64,000 nt of DNA. Origin: Desulfoluna limicola. Lineage in GTDB: Bacteria; Desulfobacterota; Desulfobacteria; Desulfobacterales; Desulfolunaceae. The notes under the pieces were generated by a model, which ran no database searches, was not told the origin of the DNA, and saw nothing but the letters and a program-made list of their open reading frames with translations. Each line of letters starts with the position of its first letter. The stretch's first letter is position 1. Below, in pieces: positions 1-8,332 of this stretch. Location: positions 4,363,501 through 4,427,500 of the forward strand of contig NZ_AP024488.1 of assembly GCF_021654575.1 (NCBI RefSeq). Direction: 5' to 3'. Both the position numbers and the translations under genes were made by a program.

Positions 1-90
1 TTGCCTTTTGACTGGGGGTCGCGGTAGAACAGGGGCAGATCAAAAACAAGAGGATGGCCTCATCAGAAACACCAGGACACAGGAGAGAAA

Positions 91-360
91 ATGAATCGTC
101 ATCGACTTTATCAAACAGCCCTTTGCATATTGGCGGCATCGGTTCTGTTTGCCGTCGGATGCAGCAAACTGACCAATGACAATTACAATCAGCTTGAAGT
201 GGGGATGTCCTACGACGAGGTGGTCTCTCTTATCGGAAAGGCGGATGATTGCGCCAGCACCATGGGCATGAAGAGCTGTACGTGGGGAAACGTTGCAAAG
301 CATATCAAGGTGCAGTTCGCAGGGGATACGGTGGTCCTTTTCTCCAGCAAGGGGCTTTAG
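91..360 (+). CDS. Small BamE/DUF3862-like lipoprotein
   Basis: An 89-residue protein with a lipoprotein signal peptide: a hydrophobic stretch (about residues 11-23) ends in a lipobox, LFAVGC, with Cys24 as the lipidation site. The mature part (NYNQLEVGMSYDEVVSLIG) matches the start of the DUF3862/SmpA-BamE-like fold, in which a helix pair precedes a small beta sheet. Such proteins are usually anchored to the outer membrane, and their partners here are unknown. An AGGAGAG ribosome site lies about 6 bases before the ATG. The gene stands alone, followed by a repeat unit. The family call is fairly secure; the exact function is not known. Confidence 0.8.
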   Translation: MNRHRLYQTALCILAASVLFAVGCSKLTNDNYNQLEVGMSYDEVVSLIGKADDCASTMGMKSCTWGNVAKHIKVQFAGDTVVLFSSKGL

Positions 361-379
361 GCCTGGCCAGGACAATGAT

Positions 380-539
380 GCCTCCTGCGGCCCTGCCGGG
401 GCCAAGCGTTTGAAACCTTTGACAAACAGGTTTTGGGCATTTTTTTTCGGAGGCCTTCGCGAATGATCTCGACCCGAGAAGCGAGGGTTGAGATCATTCG
501 CAACCCGCTTTCAAGGTGGCACACCTTGCCGCCGGAGGC
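380..539. repeat. Mosaic intergenic repeat, unit 1 (B and A ends)
   Basis: The left end, GCCTCCTGCGGC, is followed by module B (the hairpin arm CCCTGCCGGGGCC and a TTTGACAAACAG tract). The right end is module A in inverse orientation, finishing CCGCCGGAGGC at 539. The centre holds a perfect 12-bp hairpin: GCGAATGATCTC at 459-470 pairs with GAGATCATTCGC at 490-501. The unit lies between the ends of a rightward and a leftward gene. Confidence 0.75.
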
Positions 540-630
540 ATGATTTTTCCAAGCTCTTTGCCCATACAAGGCATCGCCTTTTGCCTGTGTTCTTTCTGCC
601 CCGGGCCGGGTCTGGGGCTCTGCCCCCCGG

Positions 631-2016
631 CTACAGCCGCTGAATGAGATAGACGTAGGCAGACAAAACACTGTGCCTTTTAATTTCATGGAACATGGGA
701 AGCACCTCTTCGCGTCGCTGGGTCTCCACCAGGGGGGAGAGGTAGACGCACCCTTTGTTTCCGGCCTCCTTGGGGAGGGACGACAAAAGCTTCATGATGG
801 CCGTGTGGTGGTCTTGCGAAAACGTGGTGCCCAGAAGAAAGTTGGCGGTGACCTCGATGGAAGCGTAGCGGGCGTTGATATCGACCATCTTGAGGAGGGT
901 CTCTTTCACCATGGCCGAGGTGATGGGTTTGCCCAACTGATTTAACGTGGCGTCATCGGCCGATTCCAGCCCCAGGTTGATGTACACCTTGTAAGGCAGC
1001 GCGGATAACGCCGCAAAGGTAGCATCGTCAGCCTTGGAGAAAGAGGCACAGCTGCCGAAGAGATAAAGGGAGGGAGAGCCGCCTTGGGGGCGGGAAAATC
1101 CGAAAGCGGTATAGGCGGCTTCCGCAGCATACGCCACCAGATCCCCACCGGCGGCCAGGGCATCGTGGTCGCCCACGAAAATGGCGTTGAGGTTTTGCAG
1201 GTTGGGGCCGTAAAAGGCTTTCAGGGCCTCGATCTGATCTGCAATCGCCTCTTTTGTTTTGGGGGCGAACTTCGCACGGGACTTCACCGTGCAGAAGCGG
1301 CATTTGTAAAGGCAGCCGTCGGCGATGTTCACCGGGATCACTTCGTAGTCCGAATGCCTTGTATCGGGGGGAAGCACACTCACTCTGCCGCCAATGATCC
1401 CGTGCAGTTCCCTGGCCTGTGCGATAAGGGCATTGTCATCGTTGCTGCGGATCACATCGCCAAGAAAGCGTTGTATATCCAGGGGAAGGCCCACGAGTGA
1501 GGCACAGCAGATGTTGGCGTACACCTGGGACCATGCCGAAAAGGCCGTGGACACGCCCGGCTCCGTATAGGGGGTGGCCTCACGGATGGCGTTGCTCTCA
1601 TAGGAGAGGCAAGGCAGGTAGTCCTCTCCCACCCAGTCCTTCACCCGTCCCTGGCCCCGGTCCAGGCCCACCGAATAATAAATCCAGTCGTTGCCCCAGC
1701 TCCGCTTCAGCCACTCCCAGGGATGAGGCCAGCTTCGGGTCAGCCCCCGCATGTAGCGGATCTCACCGGTGGGATTAAAGTGGAAGGCAAACTCCCGGGT
1801 ACGAATTTCGCCATAGAGACCAAACCGAGCCGGATACGCTCCCTTAGCCGTGCCGACGGCGCCCCGGGTGTTGATGATAAGAACCATATTTCCCAGGCAA
1901 CAGGAGCTCATCCCCTCGTCATCGACGTCCATCTCCAGCCACTCGTCTGTATCCGCGCACTCATCTGTTTCCAGGTACTCGTCCATTGCCACCATCCCGT
2001 CATGATTGTTGCTCAC
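631..2016 (-). CDS. Radical SAM protein with long N-terminal domain
   Basis: About 461 residues from a GTG start; the start is uncertain because no strong ribosome site is visible and in-frame ATGs follow within 60 codons. The radical SAM cluster motif is C-x3-C-x2-C (GCLYKCRFC, about residues 234-242), which would bind a 4Fe-4S cluster. Downstream are the usual barrel signatures (YINLGLESADD) near residue 345. The 230 residues ahead of the motif contain several Trp and Cys residues and match no domain I recognise, so the substrate cannot be named. The first 35 residues are very acidic. The gene is monocistronic, facing the lipoprotein gene across repeat unit 1. Confidence 0.75.
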   Translation of the reverse strand: MSNNHDGMVAMDEYLETDECADTDEWLEMDVDDEGMSSCCLGNMVLIINTRGAVGTAKGAYPARFGLYGEIRTREFAFHFNPTGEIRYMRGLTRSWPHPWEWLKRSWGNDWIYYSVGLDRGQGRVKDWVGEDYLPCLSYESNAIREATPYTEPGVSTAFSAWSQVYANICCASLVGLPLDIQRFLGDVIRSNDDNALIAQARELHGIIGGRVSVLPPDTRHSDYEVIPVNIADGCLYKCRFCTVKSRAKFAPKTKEAIADQIEALKAFYGPNLQNLNAIFVGDHDALAAGGDLVAYAAEAAYTAFGFSRPQGGSPSLYLFGSCASFSKADDATFAALSALPYKVYINLGLESADDATLNQLGKPITSAMVKETLLKMVDINARYASIEVTANFLLGTTFSQDHHTAIMKLLSSLPKEAGNKGCVYLSPLVETQRREEVLPMFHEIKRHSVLSAYVYLIQRL

Positions 2017-2425
2017 CTGTAAGGCACCGTCAGCTTGGGCGTCTTTTCATAACCTTACGGCGTCGTCACCTGACGCTGTCTGAGCATTCTTCAAGATAAG
2101 TACCGCCCAAGTGAATAGCAACCTGAGTCAGATAAATATCTTCCGGCAGTATTCCGAATACATTGACAACACCACCCAACAATACTACGTAGGCATCATG
2201 AAAACTCCATAGCACATATCAACCCTTGTCAAATCCCTACTACGGGAAGCGGTGAGGCCAGTTGCCTCATACCGGTGAGGTGCGCCTTCTGGAACAAAGC
2301 GGCCTTACCGTTCTCTCTGCACGCGTCACCGCCCATTTTCACGGGCAATAAAACAAAACGGCACGTTGTTCAGGGACACCCACCAGACCTATTCCCTGCG
2401 ACATCTGCCGAACGATGGAGTTTTC
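2017..2425. other. Non-coding spacer
   Basis: About 410 bases between the divergent radical SAM and methyltransferase genes. It must hold both promoters, but I see no clear -35/-10 pair, operator or repeat unit. A short CGGTGAGG duplication near 2250-2280 is the only structure noticed. Confidence 0.5.
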
Positions 2426-3262
2426 ATGAATATCCAAAAACTGATTGAAGCAGCCAGGAAACCTGAGATTTACGCCAAGGGCACCGCCAATATGTGGGTG
2501 GATGCACACATCGCACAACAGCTCCTTGAAACCCACCTGAGCCAGGACACAGACCTTGCCAGCCGGAAAGAGAGCACCATCTCATCCACCGTCCAGTGGA
2601 TTCTCAACCAGGTCCACGGGGACTCGTTAACCATTCTCGACCTGGGCTGCGGGCCGGGCCTCTACACGGAAAGGCTTGCCGAGAAGGGACACGATGTCAC
2701 GGGCATGGATTTCTCATCCAACTCCATCCGCTACGCCCGCGAATCCGCCCAGCAGAAACAACTGAATATCGCCTACATTCAGCAGGACTACCTGGAACTG
2801 GATGAGGAGAACAGGTACGACCTGATCCTGATGATATTTCTCGACGTCTGTGTACTTTCTCCCAATGACCGCGCAAAGCTCCTGAAAAGGATCTACCGTG
2901 CCCTGAAGCCCGGAGGAACCGTTCTCTTCGACGTGCTAAACGTTCACCACACCTTGGGAGGATCTGAATCCAAGGACTGGCAGATAGCGGAGCAGGGATT
3001 CTGGCGAAACAGGCCCTACCTTGCTCTCTCCGAGACCTTCTATTACGAAGAGCAAAACGTGCTCCTCAATCAACATGTGGTCATGGATGAGGACGAAAGC
3101 ATTGATGTATACCGCTTCTGGCGCCACACCTTTTCCCCTGCTGGGATCAAGCAGGTGTTGGCAGAGCAGGGGTTTCGATTTGTCTCCTGCCATGAAGGCA
3201 TCCTACCCGATTGCGATCTCTATCGGAGTGAAGATGTCACATTCTGCATGGCATTGAAATAG
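2426..3262 (+). CDS. Class I SAM-dependent methyltransferase
   Basis: 278 residues from the ATG at 2426, chosen because GGAG lies 5-9 bases upstream; a longer in-frame extension to 2366 has no ribosome site. Motif I of the Rossmann methyltransferase fold is clear (ILDLGCGPGLYTERLAEKG), followed by VTGMDFS for the ribose-binding acidic residue. A later RALKPGGTVLFDVLNVHH matches the beta-5 region of UbiE/Methyltransf_25-type small-molecule methyltransferases. The substrate is unknown. A hairpin follows the stop codon. The family is certain and the specificity is not. Confidence 0.85.
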   Translation: MNIQKLIEAARKPEIYAKGTANMWVDAHIAQQLLETHLSQDTDLASRKESTISSTVQWILNQVHGDSLTILDLGCGPGLYTERLAEKGHDVTGMDFSSNSIRYARESAQQKQLNIAYIQQDYLELDEENRYDLILMIFLDVCVLSPNDRAKLLKRIYRALKPGGTVLFDVLNVHHTLGGSESKDWQIAEQGFWRNRPYLALSETFYYEEQNVLLNQHVVMDEDESIDVYRFWRHTFSPAGIKQVLAEQGFRFVSCHEGILPDCDLYRSEDVTFCMALK

Positions 3263-3272
3263 CCCGAACACC

Positions 3273-3306
3273 TCAGGGGGAACTCCATAAAACGAGGCCC
3301 CCCTGA
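3273..3306 (+). terminator. Hairpin after methyltransferase gene
   Basis: TCAGGGGG at 3273-3280 pairs with CCCCCTGA at 3299-3306 around an 18-nt loop, just after the stop codon. There is no convincing T-run, so this is only a likely terminator or 3'-end stabiliser. Confidence 0.45.
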
Positions 3307-3409
3307 TTCATTGACCGATGATTGACAGGACCCCGAAAATAGCCTTAGAATCATGCAACCAAAGTCCATCGTGACTAGCCGCATGAAACTAAGTGAAAGG
3401 CCGTATGAT

Positions 3410-3838
3410 ATGAGTGTCCAGAAGATCATGTCCAAACGAATCGTCACCGTCGAGCTCGATGATACACTGGCAGTTGCCAGAGATATCTTTGAAAACGTAA
3501 AGTTTCACCACCTGCTGGTGGTAGAAAACAACAAACTGTTCGGCGTCCTTTCCGACCGGGACCTTCTGAAAGCCCTGAGCCCGAATCTGGAGACCGCAGC
3601 GGAGAACCGCCAAGACCGCGCCACCCTCAACAAACGGGTCCATCAGGTCATGAGCCGCAAGCCCATCACGTTAAACGAAAACGCAAGCGTTTATGATGCC
3701 ATCCACCTCTTCAATACGGAAATCATCACCTGCATCCCCATCGTCGACAACGACAACCGGCCGGTGGGCATCATCAGCTGGCGGGATATCATGAAAATGC
3801 TGGGAAAGATGATCAAAGAAAAATCGGACAAAACTTAG
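3410..3838 (+). CDS. CBS-pair protein
   Basis: About 142 residues from the ATG at 3410 (GAAAGG upstream); in-frame ATGs at 3353 and 3383 would add up to 19 residues. Two CBS domains fill the protein: the first holds VQKIMSKRIVTVE and GVLSDRDLLKAL, the second HQVMSRKPITLNE and GIISWRDIMKML. Paired CBS domains bind adenosyl nucleotides and usually sense energy status. With no fused catalytic domain, this is a stand-alone sensor acting on an unknown partner. The stop codon TAG provides the first base of repeat unit 2. Confidence 0.85.
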   Translation: MSVQKIMSKRIVTVELDDTLAVARDIFENVKFHHLLVVENNKLFGVLSDRDLLKALSPNLETAAENRQDRATLNKRVHQVMSRKPITLNENASVYDAIHLFNTEIITCIPIVDNDNRPVGIISWRDIMKMLGKMIKEKSDKT

Positions 3839-3973
3839 CCTCCGGCGGCGAGGTGAGCCACCTCGAAATCGGGTTGCGAATGCAGGCGCGAGGTGCCTGA
3901 AAAAACAAAACCCGATGCACAATCGCAAATCTGGCCCCCTGGGTCAGGTAAAAATCCCCTGGCGGCCGAAGGC
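3838..3973. repeat. Mosaic intergenic repeat, unit 2 (A and D ends)
   Basis: It begins with the last base of the CBS gene's stop codon: GCCTCCGGCGGC, then module A (GAGGTG-AGC-CACCTC hairpin, then GGGTTGCGAATGC). It ends with a degenerate D module, CCCCTGGCGGCCGAAGGC. Confidence 0.75.
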
Positions 3974-4046
3974 ATTTTTAACACGCTTACATCCGACCAA
4001 ACCTTTGCCCGTGGGCTACCTCCCCGCCTGCCTGAAGCCCCAAAAC

Positions 4047-4084
4047 AAAAAAGGCTGCCTCGCACATGCGAAGCAGCCTTTTTT
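4047..4084. terminator. Bidirectional terminator of the thiolase gene
   Basis: AAAAAAGGCTGC and GCAGCCTTTTTT form a strong stem around a TCGC/GCGA inner stem. T-runs occur on both strands. It lies 36 bases past the thiolase stop on the minus strand. Confidence 0.85.
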
Positions 4085-4119
4085 ACTTACATATCGATCC
4101 CGAAGGGGAGACGCTTGAA

Positions 4120-5301
4120 TTAGAAGCCGTCAACCCTTTCGAAGATGGCGCAAGCGCCCATACCGCCACCGATACACATGGAGACGATACCGTACTTGCC
4201 ACCGGTACGCTCAAGGTTGGCCATGAGGGTAGCGGTAAGCTTGGCACCGGTACAACCCAGGGGGTGACCCAGGGCGATGGCACCGCCGCAGAGGTTAACC
4301 TTGGCTTCGTCGATGTTCAGCTCTTTGATGCAGTGGATGGCCTGGGTAGCGAAGGCTTCGTTAAGCTCGAATACGTCGATGTCTTCGATCTTGAGGCCGG
4401 CTTTTTCCAGAGCCTTGGGAATGGCATACTTGGGACCAACGCCCATTTCGTCGGACTTACAACCGGCGACAGCGTAAGTAACGAGTTTGGCCATGGGCTT
4501 GAGTCCGAGGCGCTCGCAAGCTTCCTTGCTGGCAAGGAGAGTCGCGGCAGCGCCGTCAGTGGTCTGGGAAGAGTTGGCAGCCGTAGCAACACCACCGGCC
4601 TTGAAGGGGGAGTTCAGTCGAGCAATCCCTTCAACAGTGGTACCGGGACGAACGCCGTCGTCTTTAGAAACGATGAAGGTCTCTTTCTTGAAGGTTCCGT
4701 CAGCCTGCTCAACAAATTTGTGGGCGGGGGTGGGAACGATTTCAGTGAAGTATCCTTCTTCCTGGGCCTTCAGTGCCTTGTTTACGGAACGAACCGCGAA
4801 CTCGTCGCACTCCTGACGGCCTACGCCGAAACGGGAAGCCACGTTCTCAGCAGTTACACCCATGGAGATGTAAGCTTCGGGCTTCACAGCAGAGTACTCG
4901 GGGTGAGGGCGGGGGGTGTTTCCGCCCATGGGCACGAAAGTCATGGACTCAATACCGGCACCCATGGCCACATCAGACCAACCGGCCTGAATACGGAGAG
5001 CGGCAAGGGCGATGGCTTCGATACCGGAAGCGCAGAAACGGTTTACAGTAGCACCGGATACGCTGTCGGGGAAACCTGCCATCTGGCCCGCAATACGGCC
5101 GATGTTGAGGCCCTGCTCGCCTTCGGGGAAAGCACTGCCGCACATGATGTCGTCGATCTCAGCAGCATCGATGCCGGCTTTCTCGACACAAGACTTCATG
5201 ATGAAGGAGAGGAGATCCTCAGGACGGGTCTCCTTGAACTGCCCCCTCTTGTTTTTACAACCAGGCGTTCTCACTGACTGAACGATATATGCTTCTCTCA
5301 T
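4120..5301 (-). CDS. Acetyl-CoA acyltransferase (thiolase)
   Basis: 393 residues, the normal thiolase length. The nucleophilic cysteine is Cys90 in NRFCASGIEA. The C-terminal GHPLGCTGAK carries the catalytic His, and CIGGGMGA carries the second Cys. The enzyme would cleave 3-ketoacyl-CoA with CoA to release acetyl-CoA, or run the reverse condensation. The gene is 149 bases downstream of the FadN-type gene on the same strand and ends at a strong terminator, so the pair looks like a beta-oxidation operon controlled from the 7.9-8.1 kb operators. Whether its range is long-chain (FadA-like) or acetoacetyl-CoA only cannot be told from sequence alone; the partner favours FadA-like. Confidence 0.92.
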   Translation of the reverse strand: MREAYIVQSVRTPGCKNKRGQFKETRPEDLLSFIMKSCVEKAGIDAAEIDDIMCGSAFPEGEQGLNIGRIAGQMAGFPDSVSGATVNRFCASGIEAIALAALRIQAGWSDVAMGAGIESMTFVPMGGNTPRPHPEYSAVKPEAYISMGVTAENVASRFGVGRQECDEFAVRSVNKALKAQEEGYFTEIVPTPAHKFVEQADGTFKKETFIVSKDDGVRPGTTVEGIARLNSPFKAGGVATAANSSQTTDGAAATLLASKEACERLGLKPMAKLVTYAVAGCKSDEMGVGPKYAIPKALEKAGLKIEDIDVFELNEAFATQAIHCIKELNIDEAKVNLCGGAIALGHPLGCTGAKLTATLMANLERTGGKYGIVSMCIGGGMGACAIFERVDGF

Positions 5302-5450
5302 GTTCTATTCCTCCATTTTCCTGACGCCTTCACCGCACCCGCCGGAGTGAGGCACAGGAAGCGGTAAAGCTCCCTGTGCGCCCACGGCGTGATGCATTTG
5401 TGTACACAGGCATCAAAATTGAACGTATAGGCTCTTGATCAACCTGGCAA

Positions 5451-7862
5451 TTAGTTACGGAGAGGCTTGCCAGTTTTCAGCATGTGCTCGATACGGGCAA
5501 CGGTCTTCTCTTCCTTGAGGAAGTCGATGAAGGCCTCACGCTCAAGCTTGAGAATGGCTTCTTCACTTACCTCGGTGCCGGACTTCACGTCGCCGCCAGC
5601 GATAACGAAGGCGATACGCTTGGCCAGCATGGCATCATGCTCGCTGAGGAAGCCACCGTTGAGCATGTTGAAGATCTCAGCGTTAACCATGCCGTAACCT
5701 TCACGACCGATGACGCGGACCTTTTTCTTCATGGGAGGCGCATATCCGTCTTCAACCATACGGAGAACCTCTTTCTTCGCTTCACCGATGAGGAGGTCAC
5801 GGTTCATGACGATGCGGTCCTTGGTGGGTGAGAGGTGACCGTTCGCAACGGCACCAGCAGCACTCATGGACACGGCAGCCATGGCGATCTTCATGAATAC
5901 GGGGATGAAGAGCTTGGCAAGGTCGGTGTCTTTGTCGGTGCCTGCGGGAAGAGCGGTGATGTACTTCTTCCAGAGGTTGAGGCAGCCGCCGCCTGCGGGC
6001 AGGAGGCCAACACCGATCTCAACGAGACCCATGTAAAGCTCGGAGTGAGCAACGATCTTGTCAGCAGCGAGGCACACTTCGCAACCGCCGCCGAGGGTCA
6101 TGCCGTAAGGGGCAGCCACAACGGGGAAGGAAGAGTAGAGGCCACGGAGCATGCCCATCTGACCTTTTTCAAGGAAAGCGTCGAGCTCTTCGTAAGCACC
6201 CTTTTTAACCTGCTCGATAACGAAGGAGAGGTCAGCACCGGCAGAGAACGCACCGGGCATGCCGCCAGCCTGGTTACCGATGACAAGGCCGACGCCGTTG
6301 GCGTCAACGTAGTCCAGGGCTTCGCCCATGAAACCAACGATTTCGCCGTTGAGGGCGTTCATCTTGGTGGTGAACTCAAGGCAGTAAACACCGTCGCCGA
6401 TGTCAACGAGGGAAGCAGAGGGGCAGGAAAGAGCCACTTTGCCGTCAGCCTTGGCAGCTGCAATGGAAAGAGCTGAAGCGCTCAGGGGCACATCTACGTA
6501 AGCAGCCTTGTCGAAGTCGTAGTACTGGGGAACACCAGCCTCTACGCGGTAGAAGCTCTCAACGCCAGCGTCGAGCATTGCTTTTACCTTGGGAGCCACG
6601 GGAAGGCCTTCGGCTTCCATCTTCTCGACGGACTTGCGTACGCCGATGGCGTCCCAAGCTTCGAAGGGGCCTACATCCCAACCGTAACCCCACTTCATGG
6701 CGTTGTCGATCTCAACGAGGGAGTCGGCAATCTCAGGAATGCGGTTGCCACAGTAAGTCATGGCGTTTGCGGTACACTTCCAGACGAACTTGGCGCCTTT
6801 GTCGTCACCGTAAACGATGGCCTGCATCTTCTCTGCGGGGGTGGCTGCTTTCTTGGCTGCGTCGAGGCAGGGGAAAGAGGCTTTCTCGAAGTCGATGTAC
6901 TCGCCGGTGGCGGGGTCGATCTGCTTCTTGAAGCGCTTGCCGTTCTCGTCTTTGCCCTTCTTGTAGAAGCCTTCACGGGTCTTGTTGCCGAGCTTGTTTT
7001 CTGCAAGCATCTTCTTTACGAAGTCGGGAACAACAACGGTGTCGCGCATCTCGTCATCGGGGCAGAGCTCGTAAGAGTTATCAGCCACGTGAACCATGGT
7101 GTCGAGACCTACCATGTCGGCGGTGCCGAAGATGGCGGTACGGGGACGCCCCATGGCGGGACCGAGCAGGGCGTCTGCTTCAGCCATGGTGATGCCGTCT
7201 TCAACAACAGCCTGCATAACACGACCCATGCCCTGGATACCGATACGGTTACCAATGAAGTTGGGGGTGTCTTTGGCCCAAACAATCCCTTTACCAAGGT
7301 ACACTTCGCCGAAGTTGGCGATGAAGTCGAGGACTTCCTGCTTGGTCTCCGCTCCGGGGATAAGTTCCAGGAGGTGCATGTAGCGGACGGGGTTGAAGAA
7401 GTGAGTGCCGAGGAAGTGCTCTTTAAAGCCTGCAGAGAGGCCTTCAGAGATCTTGGCAAGGGGAATACCGGAGGTGTTGGAGCTGATGATGGCATCGGCT
7501 TTTCTCACCTTGTCGATACGAGCGAAGAGCTCCTGCTTGATAGCAAGGTTCTCTACAACCACTTCGCAGATCCAGTCGCAATCAGCCAGCTTGTCGAAAT
7601 CGTCGGTAAGGTTACCGGTCTCGATCAGGGTGGCGTCCTTCTTGGTCATAAACAAAGAAGGCTTGGCAGCCAGAGTGGCTTTCATGCCGTTGTCTACCAT
7701 GCGGTTGCGAGCCGCAGGGTCATTTTTTTCCTCGTCGGTGAGGTCAAAGGGGACGATGTCCAAAAGGAGCACCTTCACGCCAGCAGCGGCCAAGAGAGCC
7801 GCGATGCCACCGCCCATGATCCCGGACCCGATCACTGCAGCTTTTCTGATTTTTCTACTCAT
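5451..7862 (-). CDS. FadN-type 3-hydroxyacyl-CoA dehydrogenase/enoyl-CoA hydratase
   Basis: 803 residues from the ATG at 7862, which follows CAGGAGGG; an in-frame extension to 8006 has no ribosome site. The dehydrogenase half comes first, with NAD-binding AAVIGSGIMGGGIA near residues 8-21 and HFFNPVRYMHLLELI further on. A crotonase half follows in the last 300 residues (GGGCEVCLAAD and VEIGVGLLPAGGG). This order is the reverse of E. coli FadB and matches Bacillus FadN. The enzyme would hydrate 2-enoyl-CoA and oxidise the 3-hydroxyacyl product in the cytoplasm, feeding the thiolase encoded next. Two FadR-like palindromes lie upstream. Confidence 0.92.
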   Translation of the reverse strand: MSRKIRKAAVIGSGIMGGGIAALLAAAGVKVLLLDIVPFDLTDEEKNDPAARNRMVDNGMKATLAAKPSLFMTKKDATLIETGNLTDDFDKLADCDWICEVVVENLAIKQELFARIDKVRKADAIISSNTSGIPLAKISEGLSAGFKEHFLGTHFFNPVRYMHLLELIPGAETKQEVLDFIANFGEVYLGKGIVWAKDTPNFIGNRIGIQGMGRVMQAVVEDGITMAEADALLGPAMGRPRTAIFGTADMVGLDTMVHVADNSYELCPDDEMRDTVVVPDFVKKMLAENKLGNKTREGFYKKGKDENGKRFKKQIDPATGEYIDFEKASFPCLDAAKKAATPAEKMQAIVYGDDKGAKFVWKCTANAMTYCGNRIPEIADSLVEIDNAMKWGYGWDVGPFEAWDAIGVRKSVEKMEAEGLPVAPKVKAMLDAGVESFYRVEAGVPQYYDFDKAAYVDVPLSASALSIAAAKADGKVALSCPSASLVDIGDGVYCLEFTTKMNALNGEIVGFMGEALDYVDANGVGLVIGNQAGGMPGAFSAGADLSFVIEQVKKGAYEELDAFLEKGQMGMLRGLYSSFPVVAAPYGMTLGGGCEVCLAADKIVAHSELYMGLVEIGVGLLPAGGGCLNLWKKYITALPAGTDKDTDLAKLFIPVFMKIAMAAVSMSAAGAVANGHLSPTKDRIVMNRDLLIGEAKKEVLRMVEDGYAPPMKKKVRVIGREGYGMVNAEIFNMLNGGFLSEHDAMLAKRIAFVIAGGDVKSGTEVSEEAILKLEREAFIDFLKEEKTVARIEHMLKTGKPLRN

Positions 7863-7904
7863 AATTCCCTCCTGTGCATAATAAATTACAATCACGCCAT
7901 AAAA

Positions 7905-7918
7905 TGAATGATCGTTCA
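7905..7918. promoter_or_regulatory. Candidate TetR/FadR-type half-spaced operator
   Basis: TGAATGATCGTTCA is a near-perfect 14-bp palindrome about 43 bases before the FadN start, sharing the TGAATGA half-site with the site at 8105-8130. AT-rich sequence next to it (TATATA) could be a -10 region on the minus strand. Confidence 0.5.
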
Positions 7919-8104
7919 ATTTATATATTAACAGTGATTGTTGTAACAGACCGATTATTTGTGTGTCAAGGAAAAACAACCTCCATGCTTTTGCCCCCGA
8001 CCGCACAAAGCATTAGCCTTAATATATGGGGCTTTACATTTTTTTTCCTACCACATATACGCTTCGGCACATACTTTGTATACATACAATATAAGGCAAT
8101 AATA

Positions 8105-8130
8105 CCAATTGAATGATACATCATTCAATT
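8105..8130. promoter_or_regulatory. Candidate FadR(TetR)-type operator
   Basis: A palindrome with 12-bp arms and one central mismatched pair, centred on TGAATGATACATCATTCA. This closely resembles the TGAATGA-N4-TCATTCA box of Bacillus-type FadR, a TetR-family acyl-CoA-responsive repressor. It lies 243 bases upstream of the FadN gene, consistent with acyl-CoA control. The regulator gene is not in the window. Confidence 0.6.
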
Positions 8131-8332
8131 GTCCGGGACGCACTCCAAAAAAATCGGTAACCCTCCCACTTCAATCTAAATAGCCAAGTCCCCCCTTGAT
8201 TCCCCCCCACCCATCTGCTAAACATGGTCCTTATATTTTACCAACCGGTATAACGTTCGACCCTGCGGCCCCTTTTAAGGTGAATCGGGAAAGCTTCGCA
8301 GGTCAGATGAGATAAAAAGTGAGGTGGCGTTC

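Noticed and set aside
1-90. Possible end of an upstream gene (frame open from base 2 to a TGA overlapping the lipoprotein start)
   Set aside because: Only about 30 codons with no recognisable sequence; cannot be told from chance.
4066-5277. Long open frame on the plus strand opposite the thiolase gene
   Set aside because: It mirrors the codon bias of a clear thiolase gene on the other strand, and its protein has no recognisable fold. The same applies to open frames opposite mrcA (19220-20359), the hexapeptide protein (26931-27896) and the FadN gene.
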